Shown in pieces: positions 52,296 through 64,000 of a stretch of DNA of 64,000 nt (positions within the stretch are counted from its first letter, which is position 1; the number at the start of each line of letters is the position of its first letter). The notes under the pieces were generated by a model. That model saw nothing but the letters and a program-made list of their open reading frames with translations. It made no database searches and was not told where the DNA came from. This stretch comes from Caprimulgus europaeus (lineage: Eukaryota; Chordata; Aves; Caprimulgiformes; Caprimulgidae): positions 71,633,723 to 71,697,722 of the forward strand of contig OU015526.1 of NCBI GenBank assembly GCA_907165065.1, given 5' to 3'. A program made the translations under genes and the position numbers.

Positions 52296-54540
52296 CTCAT
52301 AGAATCATAGAATCTCCTGGTTGGAAAAGACCTCCGAGATCATCAAGTCCAACCATACCTGTCCACTACTAAACCATATCTCTGAGTGCCCCATCTAGAC
52401 ATTTTTTAAATACCTCCAGGGATGGTGACTCAACCACCTCCCTAAGCTGCCCATTCCAGTGCCTAAGAACCCTTTCAGTGAAGTATTTCCTGACATCCAA
52501 TCAGTACCTCCCTTGGCACAACTTAAGGCCACTGCCTCTTGTTGTATCACTAGTTACCTGGGAGAAAAGACACATACCTGCCTGGCTACAACCTCCTTTC
52601 AGGTAGTATTAGGCAGTAATTAGGTCACCCCTCAGCCTCCTCTTCTCTAGACTGAACAACCCCAGTTCCGTCAGGCACTCCTCATAAGACCTGCCCCTTC
52701 ACCAGCTTCGTTGCCCTTCTCTGGACATGCTCCAGTGCCTCAGTGTCCTTCTTGTAGTCAGGGGCCCAAAACTGGACACAGTATTCAAGGTACGGCCTCA
52801 CCAAGGCTGAGTACAAGGGAAGGATAACTTTCCTGGTCCTACTGGCCATTCTGTTCCTGATACAAGCCAGGAAGCCACTGGCCTTCTCGGCCACCTGTGC
52901 ACACTGCTGGATCATATTCAGCCGGCTGTCAACCAGCACCCCCAGGTTCTTTTCTGCCAGAGAGCTTTCCAGCCACTCTCCTCCAATCCTGTAGCATTGC
53001 ATGGGGTTGTTGTGACCCAAGTGCAAGACCCGGCACTTTGTCTTGTTGACCCTCATAGAGTTGGTTGCCACCCACTGATTGAACCTGTCCAGATCCCTCT
53101 GTAGAGCCTTCCTACCCTCAAGCAGATCAACACTACCACCCAGCTTGGTGTCATCCACAAATTTATTGAGGGTACACTCAATCCCTTCCTCCAGATCATT
53201 GATAAAGATGTTAAACAGGACTGGCCCCAACACTGAGCCCTGGGGAACACTACTTGTGACTGGCCTCCAGCTGGATTTAACTTCATTTGCCACCACTCTT
53301 CAGTCCCGGCCATCCAGCCAGTTATTAACCCAGCAGAGAGTGTGCCTGTCCAGGCCGTTGGCAGCCAGTTTCTCAAGCAAAATGCTGTGGGAAATGGTGT
53401 CAAAGGCTTTACTGAAGTCTGGGTACACCACATCCACAGCCTTTCCCTCATCCACTAAGCGGGTAGCCTTGTCATAGAAGGAGATCGGGTTAGTCAGGCA
53501 GGACCTGCCTTTCATAAACCCATGTTGACTGAGCCTGATCACCAGGTTGGCCTGTGTGTGCTGTGTGATAGCACTCAAGATGATCTGCTCTATCATCTTC
53601 TCTGGCACCAAGGTCAGACTGACAGGCCCGCAGTACCCTGGATCCTCCCTCTGGCCCTTCTTGTGAATGGGTGAAATATTTGCCACCCTCCAATCAAATG
53701 GAACCTCCCCAGTCAGCCAAGATTGTTAATAGATGATGGAAAGGGGTTTGGTGAGCGTTTCCACTAGCTCCCTCAATACCCCTGAGTGGACCCCATCTGG
53801 CCCCATAGACTTGTGGATGTCCAATTGGCTGATCAGGTCTCTAACCATTACCCCCTGGATCGTGGGAGCTTTGTTCTTCTCCCCATCCCCATCTTCTGGC
53901 TCAGGGGGCTCAGTACCTAGAGAACAGCTGGCCTTACTACTAAAGACTGAGGCAAAGAAGGCATTTAGTACCTCAGCCTTAGCCTTATCCCTCATCACTA
54001 TTGCTCCCTCTGCATCCAGTAAAGGATGTACATTCTCCTTGGCTTTCCTTTTAATATATTTCTAGAAACATTTTTTGTTATCTTTCACAGTTGGCCAAAT
54101 TAAGTTCTACTTGGGCTTTAGCCCTTCTGATTTTTTCTCTGCAAGACCTCATTTCATCCTTATAGTTCTCCTGAGAGACCTGCCCCTTCTCCAAAGCTTA
54201 TAGACTTTCCTCTTTTTTCCTGAAATCTACCCAAAGCTGTCTGCTCAGCCAAGCTGGTTTTCTTCCCGTCAGCTCATTTTTCGGCACAGGGGTGGCCTGC
54301 TCTTGCACCTTCAGGATTTCCTTCTTGAAGAGTGTCCAGCCTTCTTGGGCTCCTTTGCCCTTTAGGACTGCCTCCCAAGGGACTTTACTGACCAGTTTTC
54401 TAAACAGTCCAAAGTCTGCCCTTTGGAATTCCAAGGTGGCAGTTCTGCTGACCCCACTCGTTGCTTCACCAAGGATCAAAAATTCAATCATTTCGTGATC
54501 GCAAAATGGAGTACATTTTACTTGAAGCTTCATTTAAGGA
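52296..54540 (-). mobile_element. CR1 LINE, longest copy (about 2.2 kb), most of ORF2
   Basis: Read on the minus strand from about 54540, the order is the CR1 endonuclease-RT linker (CDHEMIEFLILGE, then ATLEFQRADFGLFRKLVSKV), the RT domain ([96 protein letters not shown]), a box FVDD where FADD is usual (53150-53161), and the C-terminal part ending at KLVKG. Two nonsense codons (TGA at 53300-53302, TAA at 53726-53728) interrupt one frame from 53998 to 52682. At least one frameshift separates it from 54198-54533, and another follows KLVKG. The 3' UTR ends in CATAGAAT repeats at 52296. The left limit (5' truncation) is approximate. Confidence 0.96.
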
Positions 54541-55046
54541 GTTGCATCTGACAGACTCTATCAGCAGAAGTAACTATTAAAACTATAGCTTGACTATAAA
54601 CACTGTCTCCCAAAGAGCAACCCCTAAATCAGTATTTACAAGTAAGCTACAAAATGTCTCAGACAAAACCTGTAATGCTGCAATATTGATGGGGGGAAAT
54701 AAGTAATGGGCTCCGTTGAAAGCCTTATCAGATGACAAATACTAGTTCACGTAAAATCGCCCAATTAGGAGGAAAGTAAGGAAAATAATAATTTTCCCTA
54801 AGGTTTTTGTTTTTTTCTCCAGCTAAATATCACCAACATGAATATCTTTGGCAATTATTACTGACATAACTCATTATTTCAGTTTTGAAAGTACACTTCA
54901 GCTTACAAAACAAGTTTTCAGGATTGTTGGGTTTTTTTTTCCTAGGATTTTCCAATTTTCTACCAATAAGGAGAAAATATTGGATAGCAACACAACAAAA
55001 ATAACTTTAGTGCATAACTACACAAAGTGCCCTGTTGGTGACTCTT
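54541..55046. other. Single-copy DNA between two CR1 copies
   Basis: No gene or further repeat was recognised. Confidence 0.45.
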
Positions 55047-55166
55047 TTTAAATAAAGATGTGTAGATGAGGTGCCTAGGGAAATGGTTTAGAGGTGGACT
55101 TGGTAGGTTAGCTTATGGTTGGTCTCAATGATCTTAAAGGTTTTTTGCAACCACTATGATTCTATA
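55047..55166 (+). mobile_element. CR1 LINE 3'-UTR fragment
   Basis: GATGTGTAGATGAGGTGCC, GGTTTAGAGGTGGACTTGG, then CAATGATCTTAAAGG, TTTTTTGCAACCACTATG and ATTCTAT match the CR1 3' UTR in the sense direction, the same subfamily type as the copy at 1473-1856. Only about 120 bp are left. Confidence 0.9.
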
Positions 55167-58100
55167 TCTTTTCTACATGGTAATGCACAGTCAGCTGCCT
55201 CCACAAGGGTTTTCAAAATAACTTCAGTTACTGTTTCAGACAATGCAAAGTATCTGTATTCTCCATGTCATCCACCTGTGTGAACCATCATGGAATATAC
55301 CTCAAAAAAGAAAAAACAAAAACCAACAACAGAGGTTTGGCTTATGTAATTCCCATTTAAAAGCTAAACATGTCAGACTTCTTTACCTGTTCCTTTTCAT
55401 CATACAAGACAGCTAAAAACCAACAAGGCACTTTGCATTTTGTGCATCATGTTTACTGAAATCTTCCTTTTAAAAATTAAGCTAAGCTATGTGAACTGAG
55501 TGCCAGGGATCCCCCAAAATGGATGATTTTAATTTTCAGAGTATCAGCTTGCATTTATGGGAGATTCTCTAAGATTTATACCAAAACATCAACAGTTATA
55601 AGACTTTTCTCACCATTATCCACCTCTGTTTTGGAACTGGAGCAGTGAAATTACCCAATGAACAGGAAGGAATTTGCCAGCTAAACTGCATTCCAAACTA
55701 ATTACAACCACCTGGTACATGGGAACTTTGCACATGTGCTAAGAGAGGTGAAATGAATATGCTGTCTTTCTGAATGCAATCAGCAATAACGTGATTTTAT
55801 TGCTGCTGGGTTTTATTAATACGTTGGCAAAAGCAAAATGTTATGAGAGAACAGGAAAACTAATATTGCTCACATAAGAGAAGAATAATACTTAAGAAAA
55901 TAAATGTAATAAAATAAATTAATGCTAATAAAGCAGATGTTTTGTATCAGAAGTAAAAAAAAATCTTGATCCAACAGTATGCAAGCTTAGCTTTTTTAAA
56001 TCACAGATTAAGTGTTTTATTTTATTTATCTAATGATGAGGGCCAAGTGTTTTCACTTGTGCACTGGATGTCAGTTCTGGTATTTATCTGCTACTTTACC
56101 TTACCCAAAAGCTGTTAAGTGGCACGCAGACATCTGTGTTATCCTGCAGGTATGGAAATCTTGGCAGATTTTCAGAATAATTAAAGACCAAAACCATAAT
56201 TTGGGGAAAGAAACATGAGCATCATAACTATGGATTTTTGGTCAAGCATACTACTACATACTGGACTATACTACAAAACAGGTTATTGTTACTTGAAAGT
56301 GGAAAGTGGAAGTATGGTAAACAAACCATACATAATTTGGGTTCAGTGAACAGATTGTACATATCAGAGTTTGTCAGCTGTCCAGTTATACCAAACAAAT
56401 CTTTCTTGGTTTGCAAGGTAATGCTCCTGTCATTCACTCAGTGGGTTCCTTCTCTGACTGAAACTATTTCCTTGGTCCACAGGGATAATTGACCCTGAAA
56501 AAGGCTCTCATTAAATGATGCTACCAAGTATCAACTGAAGCAAAAGCATTTCAAGAAATCCTGGGGTGCTGAATGAGGCAACATATTCGGGACTTCAAGA
56601 CTTACAGAATAAGAGATTTCACAACATAAGAAATGCACAAATGATGATATATATATGACAAACAAATATACATGGCTATTGTGCATTTATGTGTCTTTAT
56701 TTCCCCTCTGCCCCTTCTTCTTATTGCAACCTGTTAGTTCTGAAGGATTAATTACATTAACCAAACAATAACTGCATAAACCAGACACATATTAAAATCT
56801 ATGTATTTTATAATATTTGCAGAGCAAAGAGTTTTTTAACAAACTAACAAACAAACATAAGAAATGTCCCACCAAGGTTAGTGGTTTGTCAAGACCACAG
56901 TTCTGACAGAAGCAATGGAAGAGTCTGTTTAGGAATTTCACACAATATCAGTCACTTTCCTTGGTACATTTCCCTCATAATTTCCTGGTGTCCACAGCTG
57001 TTGAAAAATTAAGTATTGCTCCACCCATGTATTCAGAAATTCAAAGCTAGAAATGAAGTGCGAGGTCTTTCTTAAGCATTCATAGTCTTGTAATGTTTTA
57101 GGAAATGCAGTTTAAAACATAAATGGCCATTTCATTCCAGGTGTTTCTGTTTTAATTGTGATTTTTTTCAGAATAATTTTAATACATTCATTCAAAGGGA
57201 TTTTGTATCAAAAATGGGTAAGTATATGCTTTCATTTTCAATGAGCAGAAAGTTGTTAGCCATTTTTCATAGAAGGCTGTGACTAATTTTATTTTATAAC
57301 CTTGGCTAATAGATAATTAGGTGTTTCACTCAAATTAGCTGTGACACAGCTGGAGGCAAAGTGGGAGGAAGCAAAAAGGTGACTTTTGTCATAAATTTCT
57401 GAACCCCTCTGTGAAGCAGCTGATAGGAAATGCTGTATTGGATATGCATAAACCTATGTTTGCATTTTGTTAATAAAATTCTCAGTATTTAAGTGAAGAG
57501 AAGCTTAATAAAAAAAGATATGCAGAGGAGAAGAATCTCCCATAGAGTTTATTAAGTGGATCTCTGAAGGTGTACAAATTTCAAAACAAGTTTCCTGGAT
57601 CAGGTACTTCCTCAGGCTTCGCACAGAGTGCACTGCCATCCATTGGTGTTATTACTTTAGCTTAAACCCATCACAACAAAACAGTGTAAACTTTGACTTG
57701 CCTCAGTCCATCTCCCTCCAGTTTAAGATCAACAGAATTATTCATACATGCTTACCTACATACTACTGCAGAAACTGTTCCCTCACATATTTGTGTGATT
57801 TTGTTTGGTGGCCACCCGGTAGAGAACTAACATCACAATAGTAAGAGCAACTCTTAAGCTACCTAAACCAGCATATGGGTTCACATGTACTGCGCCTAAC
57901 ACCATCTTCTGCATACAAAGGAGAATGCACACAAACCACACCAGCAGGAGGTCTTCTGCAACATGGCACACATCAGCTGCCCTCCTAATACACGAGTCCC
58001 CATTTACATAAAGTTATTAGCATCTGAAATATTTATTCTTCAACTAGCACTTTAAAAAGAGCTTCAACCATATATCATCACAGTTGCTTTAAAGTCATGG

Positions 58101-58181
58101 TCTCAAAACTTTATGATGACACATTACAGAAGGCAGTCAAGAAAGAACCATTTTTCTTCTATTTATCCAATTATCACTTAC
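55167..58181. other. Mostly single-copy AT-rich DNA
   Basis: No transposon was seen. The block 57120-57480 is rich in TAAT words and could be conserved noncoding DNA. A minus-strand frame at 57783-57971 gives a hydrophobic peptide (LRVALTIVMLVLYRVATKQ) preceded by pyrimidine-rich AG sites, but its phase does not fit the neighbouring exon candidate, and it was not called. Confidence 0.4.
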
Positions 58182-58239
58182 CAGAGCTGAAGGATATGCT
58201 GTCTCTTTTGTCTCATTTCTTCTCTTTGGATCAAGGATG
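58182..58239 (-). CDS. Possible 58-nt coding exon, unknown gene
   Basis: On the minus strand an acceptor AACTTGCAG (weak pyrimidine tract) precedes 58 nt that end in a consensus donor CTG then GTAAGTGA. Entered in the phase left by the candidate exon at 60144-60354, the segment is open and encodes a charged, helix-like peptide, SLIQREEMRQKRQHILQL, leaving in phase 2. The phase fit and the donor strength favour a real exon. The weak acceptor and the fact that another frame is open too argue for caution. Confidence 0.22.
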
Positions 58240-60143
58240 CTGCAAGTTTGTTTTTATATTATGTTGATGTGAGATTGCACAGCATGAAAAGTTTAGCTGA
58301 ATTTAGAAAGTTGGTCATACTCCAATATATAATCTCATATTTATGCAACAGATTACATATTGTGCTTATGTGTTATGTATTTTCTGTCACAGCCCAATAG
58401 CTTCTTCAGTAATTATTTTTCCATTTTCTGAAACTTGTGATTCTTTTCTTATCATGTCTACAGTGAAAATCTGATTAGTTTCCTAGTAAATACAATAGAC
58501 GTTTTAAAATTAAATAGGGAATCAATATATCAAAAAAGACACACAAAGACAACAAAGAAAAACAGAGGCTAATAATCATCAATTCAAGTGTTCAGAGGTG
58601 TCTATTCAGGAGAGAGACATACATTTCAGATTATTTAGGCTCAGCATTAAATTTGCTCATTTTACTGTATGTAGTATTTGTGTTTGCAAATAGCTGATAT
58701 CTGGTTACCTATAATACATTTTTGTCAGTACTGGTACCTATCTCTTATAAGTATTTGTGTATTTCTGTCTTTGAAGTTTTTCAACATCAGGTTAGCTACT
58801 TATCAGAAACAGTGCATTTGACAACAGTCACTTTGATTCACCAACTACACCAATATTTTTAGAAAAGTTAAGTATATTTACGGCAGCATCTGAAAAAATT
58901 TAAGAATAATTATTTCTAAAACAAATAAGAATTTTTACTGAGTAAAAAAATATTCTTAGCAATTTATCATCCATTTCATGGTCAAAACACTCCTAGCTTA
59001 CGAGAACAAGGTGACATAACAGATGTTAAAAGTACCACCCCTGAAAATCCTTTCTCAAAATGGACCCCTTGAAAACCTCAGAAAATTAAGTTGCATAGCC
59101 TCCTACCTACAGGCCACAACTTATTTGAGATGTCTTATTCCAATGACGAAAGAATGATTCACTTGCATCACTTGCACATTCACAGCATCATCAGTAAAAC
59201 AGTATTTTTTTACAAGTATCCTCACTAAATTACTCATGTCAAAATACTTCAAACTTACAAACATCTTACCAAAATTTCCCATTCACCTAATATAAAACAT
59301 TCCAATACATTATCACCACCTTAGTGAGTTTTACTGCTTTTTACCCAGACAAAAAACATGTATCTTTTTTTACTTGAGTCAAATATCAAATTACATAGGT
59401 TTTCTGTGATGTCAGTCTATCTTTACTGTTGCTGCAGTTTTCAGATCCAACAGAATACTTCTTTACTTTGTTGATGTCATAGGATAAAGGCTCCATGATC
59501 TTGTTTGGTAACTTTACATTTGGTATCTCATAGTGTTGTTCTAGTATGGTCATTTGCCAATATCAAGAAACAAAAGAGAATATATTTTTTCACATACATC
59601 TTTCTTTCAATCTTCATGTTATATGCATGTACAAATATTTTTGTTCAGATGCAAAAATTAATTTTTCAATGCCTTTAAGGTCTCTTTTCCCCCTCTCTGC
59701 TCCTTGCTGAAGTTCTCTTTTCTGTCATGCTCCTGTACAATTCAGCCTCTGCCTCTTTGCAACCACATTGACATTTTTTCTAGCCAAAAACAACTACCAA
59801 ATGATCATCTCCACTTTTATTGATCATCTGGCATCCATCCAGTTTCTCTCAATCAATTAATGTCTTGCTGTTTCTAAGCTCCAAACAATTGACGATATGT
59901 TTTGCCCCACAGTATGATACTTCTTCGTCCTCTGCTCTCTGCAAATTGGTATCATGTTTTCCCCAATTTACCTACTGGCTTTCTTCCAAGCCAGGGAATC
60001 CAGTAAGGTGTTTAACAGAACTTTCCTTCCTCCTGTGGCTGCCTGTGAGCTCTACAAACCCAACTGAGTGAAAAAGAAAGCTTAGCCCTGAAAGCTAATA
60101 AGGAATTCTGCTGAGAAACCACCATGCTAGCAACTATCCTTAC
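58240..60143. other. Single-copy AT-rich DNA, possible intron
   Basis: No repeat or RNA gene was recognised. If the two minus-strand exon candidates on either side are real, this is their intron (1.9 kb). Confidence 0.35.
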
Positions 60144-60354
60144 AGATAAATTGAAACAGTGTCAATAAACTTTCTTCAGGTAATGTCATCAATAAGGAAA
60201 AAAATGTAGAAAGAACTTGTTCTTCACTCAGTTTTGGCAACATGGAAATTTCAATCTGCTCCAAAAGGATAGAACGCCTCCAGTTCTGAATTCTTCTGCA
60301 AAGATTTATTTTAAAAAATCGCTTCTTAATTTCTCTCCCACGTCTTTGGAACTT
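60144..60354 (-). CDS. Best candidate coding exon in the window, unknown gene
   Basis: The minus strand shows a pyrimidine-rich acceptor (CAGTTCTTATTCATCTGCAG) followed by 211 nt without a stop and a good donor (TTTATCT then GTAAGGAT). The segment enters in phase 0 and leaves in phase 1. The peptide starts KFQRRGREIKKRFFKINLCR, goes on RRIQNWRRSILLEQIEISML and ends PEESLLTLFQFI: a basic N-terminal half, then leucine-rich amphipathic helices. The LP-EE-x-LL-x-L pattern is seen in helices of several domains (RhoGAP, F-box starts), which is not enough to name it. The codons include CGA and CGT, rare in random AT-rich DNA. No upstream exon was convincingly found; it could also be a pseudogene remnant or chance. 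Confidence 0.35.
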
Positions 60355-62194
60355 CTGCAGATGAATAAGAACTGAACAACAAAGGAATAAGTACATATGG
60401 TCTTCCGGGTTGTCTGAGATCCCCCTTTTGTATCATGGGGTACTTTAAAGAGTCATTTAAATTAATTATATTCAATCATGTATAACAGGGATGCAATAAC
60501 ACAGACAAGTGGAAGCATTTTCACACTTCCAAAAAAAAAAGATGTAGCTCCAGCTACAGGATTTGCATTAATTAGTTCAAAACCTGAGGGTTTAAAAGTT
60601 AACATAATATGGAAGTTGGTGCAAAGTTTATATATGGTCGTGGTCAGATCCATGTCTATATTTAACCAGTACATTTTTTTTCAGATCCCTTTTTTGTTTT
60701 CTGTATGTTCATTTGCAGTCAATAGTCTAGCAAGGAGGTAAGAGTTCACTCAGCAAATGCCTGTTGGCAGCTCTGTTCATATGCATTTGTTCCCTGCCTT
60801 ATCCTGCTTTGGATATTTATAGAGCTGAAAACTCTCCATAAGAAATATCTCAAAACTTTCAGCAATCACATTATTCACTGGACATAACATTAATGCTTCA
60901 GGGAATAAAATGCTTATATTTGAATTGAACTTTACAGAAGACAGAATAAGCAATCACAACTAATAAATGCATCCAACTTCAGTAGTGTGACCACTTCTCC
61001 CCATTGATCCCATAGGGTGCTAGCCTGAATGCTCTTTAATCCAGAAACACAGATTATGAACAAGTCCACTGAAGGCACCAGAGGGCACCTATTCCTGATG
61101 GACCAAATTAGATAGCATTCCCTATCAGTGTGTAAATAAAGTTTATCCAACTTATTGCTGAGATTTCTTGATGAGCTTATTAGAATAATATATCACATTT
61201 AAAATATTTTTAGTTAGAACAATCTAAAATATATCAGTATAATATTGCAGTAGCTGTTGCCAAGCTGGTACTGTGTTTCACAAGTAACCTAGGCACATAG
61301 CAATATTCCTGTTTAAATTTAACTCATCTTATGCCATGCACAAAAAGAACTGAGCATCAAAAAAGGCCCTTACAATACAAAACATCTCATTACCTACTCC
61401 TGGAATCATGCACAGATCTAAGGAAACCAAACAGCCCCCTTGCACTCCCAGTACTGAAAGTCAGAGAATCCCACCCTCACAGGGGGTAAAAAAAAAAAAA
61501 AAATTAGGAAAGGAGGACAGAAACTAGCAGGGTGAACAAAAAACCACATCAAATCTAAAAATTGCCTAAAAAGATAGTTTCTGAACTACTTTGTTTTTGC
61601 CTGAATCTTTTCAAAATAAGTTATCTGCCTCTGTTAACTGTACACACTTTACTGAAAGCAAAGCAGCAAGGGGAGTATACCCTCACTGAGAAATTATACC
61701 TCTCCAATGAATGCAAACTTGCATTAAAAAAAAATCTACATTTATGATATTATCATTTAATAATATCTCTACTGAATCCCCCAGTTCTGCTTGACTGGCA
61801 TGACTTCTTTTAGTCATTTTATGAAACTAGCAGTAAGGTCTTATATCAATGTTAATTCCCCAGCTGACATTTGTTCCTCAATACCTATGAACTCTGAGTA
61901 AGCCTAAGGAGCACCATTAACATAATTTAGTCATCAATGAGACATTAATCATTATTTGTCTCACCGTTGAACTTAAAATATTACTTATGGATGGTTGCAA
62001 CCATTATGCTAAACATTCAGAATCACTTTGTCAGGCTTAAAAACTGTTGCTGTCCTTGCCATTGTGAAAAGTGATTTTTATGAAAAAAAGAAAAAAATCA
62101 CTAAATTTACATGAGCTTACCCTAATTTTACATATAAAAAATTATCTCAAGTTTTAATTTACTTTAATATTTTTAAATAATATTCATTACATGG
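60355..62194. other. Single-copy AT-rich DNA with an A16 run
   Basis: An A16 homopolymer sits at 61488-61503. The block 61840-62060 is dense in TAAT/ATTA words and free of simple repeats, as in many conserved noncoding elements. No other gene evidence was found. Confidence 0.4.
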
Positions 62195-62682
62195 ACTAGA
62201 ATAGTTCCAGTTGGAAGGGACCTAAAATGATCATCTAGTCCAACTTCCTGAGCACTTCAGTGTCTAACAAAAGTTAAAGCAAATTATTAAGGGCATTGTC
62301 CAAACACCTCTTCAACACTGACAGGTTTGAGGCATCGACTGCTCCTATAGGAAGCCTATTTCAGTATTTCACTACTCTCTTGGTAAAAAAATGCTTCCTA
62401 ATGTCAAATCTGAACCTCTCCTTGCACAACTTTGAACTGTTCCTACATGTCCTATGACTAGATCCCAGGGAGGAGATCAGCACCTCCCTCTCCACATCTC
62501 TTCCTCAGGAAGCTGCAGAGAGCAACGAGTTTGCCCCTCAGCCTCCTTCTCTCCAAACTAGACAAACCCAGAGTCCTCAGGCATTCCTCACAGGACATTC
62601 CTTCCAGCCGTTTCACCAGCTTTGTTGCCCTCCTCTGGATGCATTCAAGTACCTTAATGTACTCATATGCTGCTTGTAGCTA
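62195..62682 (-). mobile_element. CR1 LINE fragment, 3' part
   Basis: The plus strand reads ACTAGAATAGTTCCAGTTGG, AAGGGACCTAAAATGATCAT and CTAGTCCAACTTCCTG, then antisense ORF2-end words (GCTTCCTAATGTCAAATCTG; CCCCTCAGCCTCCTTCTCTC; GTTGCCCTCCTCTGGATGC). It is 5' truncated at about 62682, and many differences from the consensus words indicate an old copy. Confidence 0.93.
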
Positions 62683-64000
62683 CAGTTCATTGATCTTTCT
62701 CTTCAAGCTTCCCATTTTGCTTGATCATAGCCCAAAAGAAAAACTAGTGAGCTGAGAAAAAAAAAATCAAATGCATAAATATAGATTTAGAAATAACAGA
62801 ACAGTTTGCATTTTGCAGGTGGAAAATAAATGGATTATGAGTGAGCAATAAACTCCTACCGCAGGAAATGAGGTGTCATAATACTAAGTATTAGTAGGAA
62901 TATCACAGGTAATATATTTTTGTGACTCAAGACATTCAATCCTACCTAGATGACTGTGCTTAAGCTGAGTACTGCATTTCATAAAAAAAAACCAAAACCA
63001 AAAACAAACAAACCAAGACACAAACAATTGTTTTCAGGAATACAATAAAACTGATAAAAGCTGTATGTTTTTTAATCATGTATGAAGAAACATTGAGGGA
63101 TTTTTGTCTGTTCTAGAGAAACACACCATCAAAGGAGGACCTGCAATAATTTTCCACTATTAAAAGCCTATTATAAAAGTTGCAATTTAACTTTTCTCCA
63201 TGGCATCTGGAGGAAAAGAAAAAATGCAATTTATATACAATTAAAAAATCCCTTAGTATAACATTAGTAACACACTCTGACTGTAATAGAGGTAGGCATT
63301 ACAGTAAGCCATCTTTATTTGAAGGTGTGAAAAACAGACTGGCCGCACATTTGGTAGGGTTAGGGTTGCAGTTAGAAACTAGACTATGCTTAATACTTTT
63401 GCAGAGTGGGATGGACAACTCTTCCTGTCATATGGCGTTATTGTTTGTATGACTGTGACAAAAGTAAAAAAAAAAAAAAGCAAAAGTTTACCACAATCCT
63501 GGATTTTTTTTATTTTTTTTTTTTTAAGTAACACATGGAACATAAAACATGTGCTGCATTTTCCAACTGCTAGAGAAGTATAAAATTTCTCTGAAGTCTG
63601 TACAAGATAAAAAACTTAATTTTGAAATGGTCTTCTGTTTTTCCATGTCATCAAATCACACACATTGTTATAGCACAAAGAGTGGTTATCAGGGAAAGAA
63701 TATAGTTTGCTATAGTAACCATTATTTACATTTTTGAAAAAAATTATTTCTTCTTCTGCTTATATATATTTATTAGCACCTTCATGATGCCTTTGAATTG
63801 TGACTAGTGTGAGTTTTACCTTTATTTCTTATAATACAGCCTTTAAGAATTTCTTTATTAAATATTTTTGCAACCTATCCACTCACATTGAGAAAAGATC
63901 TTTCTTCATCTTGACAAAAGTATTAAACTCCTATTAATACTAATAGCAACCTTTCAAGTTTTCTAAGTTTTTCAAGACCACTGGGTGATATACTCTCAGT
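62683..64000. other. AT-rich single-copy DNA, homopolymer runs
   Basis: No gene or transposon was recognised up to the right edge. A-runs (about 63467-63479) and T-runs (about 63507-63526) are present. Confidence 0.45.

Noticed and set aside
53079-54065. Plus-strand open frames across this stretch
   Set aside because: They are the antisense of the CR1 reverse-transcriptase gene on the minus strand.
57783-57971. Minus-strand hydrophobic 62-residue frame as an exon or membrane-protein fragment
   Set aside because: Acceptors exist, but the donors are weak, and joining it to the 58-nt candidate would give a stop at the junction.
63351-63370. Telomere-like GGGTTAGGGTT
   Set aside because: Fewer than two units; no interstitial telomere array.
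1-64000. CRISPR arrays, operons, ribosome binding sites, prophage
   Set aside because: The window is vertebrate nuclear DNA. The tandem arrays lack spacers, and no prokaryotic gene is present.
1-64000. tRNA, rRNA, snRNA or mitochondrial insertions
   Set aside because: No A/B-box tRNA pattern, U6-type start or mitochondrial gene wording was seen on either strand by eye; a covariance-model scan would settle it.

Overview
The window is AT-rich vertebrate nuclear DNA, and its repeats point to a bird, probably one of the Neoaves. The evidence is many fragments of the avian CR1 LINE (3' ends built of ATTCTRTG-type repeats, plus FADD-box reverse-transcriptase remnants) together with LTRs of families typical of bird genomes. 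No complete gene is visible, no tRNA, rRNA or snRNA gene was recognised, and nothing looks bacterial or viral in the operon sense. It reads as an intergenic stretch or a very large intron.

Layout: bases 1-239 are the end of an antisense LTR running off the left edge. From 240 to about 16.7 kb the DNA is mostly single-copy and AT-rich, with two CR1 fragments, a 30-bp tandem duplication and two short perfect hairpins (three inverted repeats counting one within a TAAT-rich block). At 16.7-17.1 kb there is an antisense solo-LTR-like block with promoter and poly(A) landmarks. The stretch 17.1-31.7 kb holds a perfect GGAA microsatellite (37 copies), a G-quadruplex motif, a CR1 fragment, a perfect GAAAAA hexamer array (32 copies) and a 3 x 78 bp minisatellite. 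An incomplete ERVL-like provirus (one LTR plus the first part of the internal region) lies at 31.7-32.85 kb. From 33 to 55 kb there is the densest repeat cluster: CR1 fragments at 33.6, 38.4, 48.6-49.6, 52.3-54.5 and 55.1 kb, and two related solo LTRs in opposite orientation (45.8-46.4 and 50.4-51.1 kb). The last 9 kb is again mostly single-copy, with one CR1 fragment at 62.2-62.7 kb. Recognisable transposable elements make up roughly 13-14% of the window, by adding up the intervals listed.

The only hints of host protein-coding sequence are short open segments flanked by plausible splice signals. The best is 60144-60354 on the minus strand (211 nt, no stop, good acceptor and donor). About 1.9 kb downstream on the same strand lies a 58-nt candidate (58182-58239) with a strong donor and a compatible reading phase. 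I could not assign either to a known gene. No exciting undescribed system was found; the noteworthy items are the exon candidates, the tandem arrays, perfect short inverted repeats that look like template-switch products, and TAAT-rich blocks that could be conserved noncoding elements.
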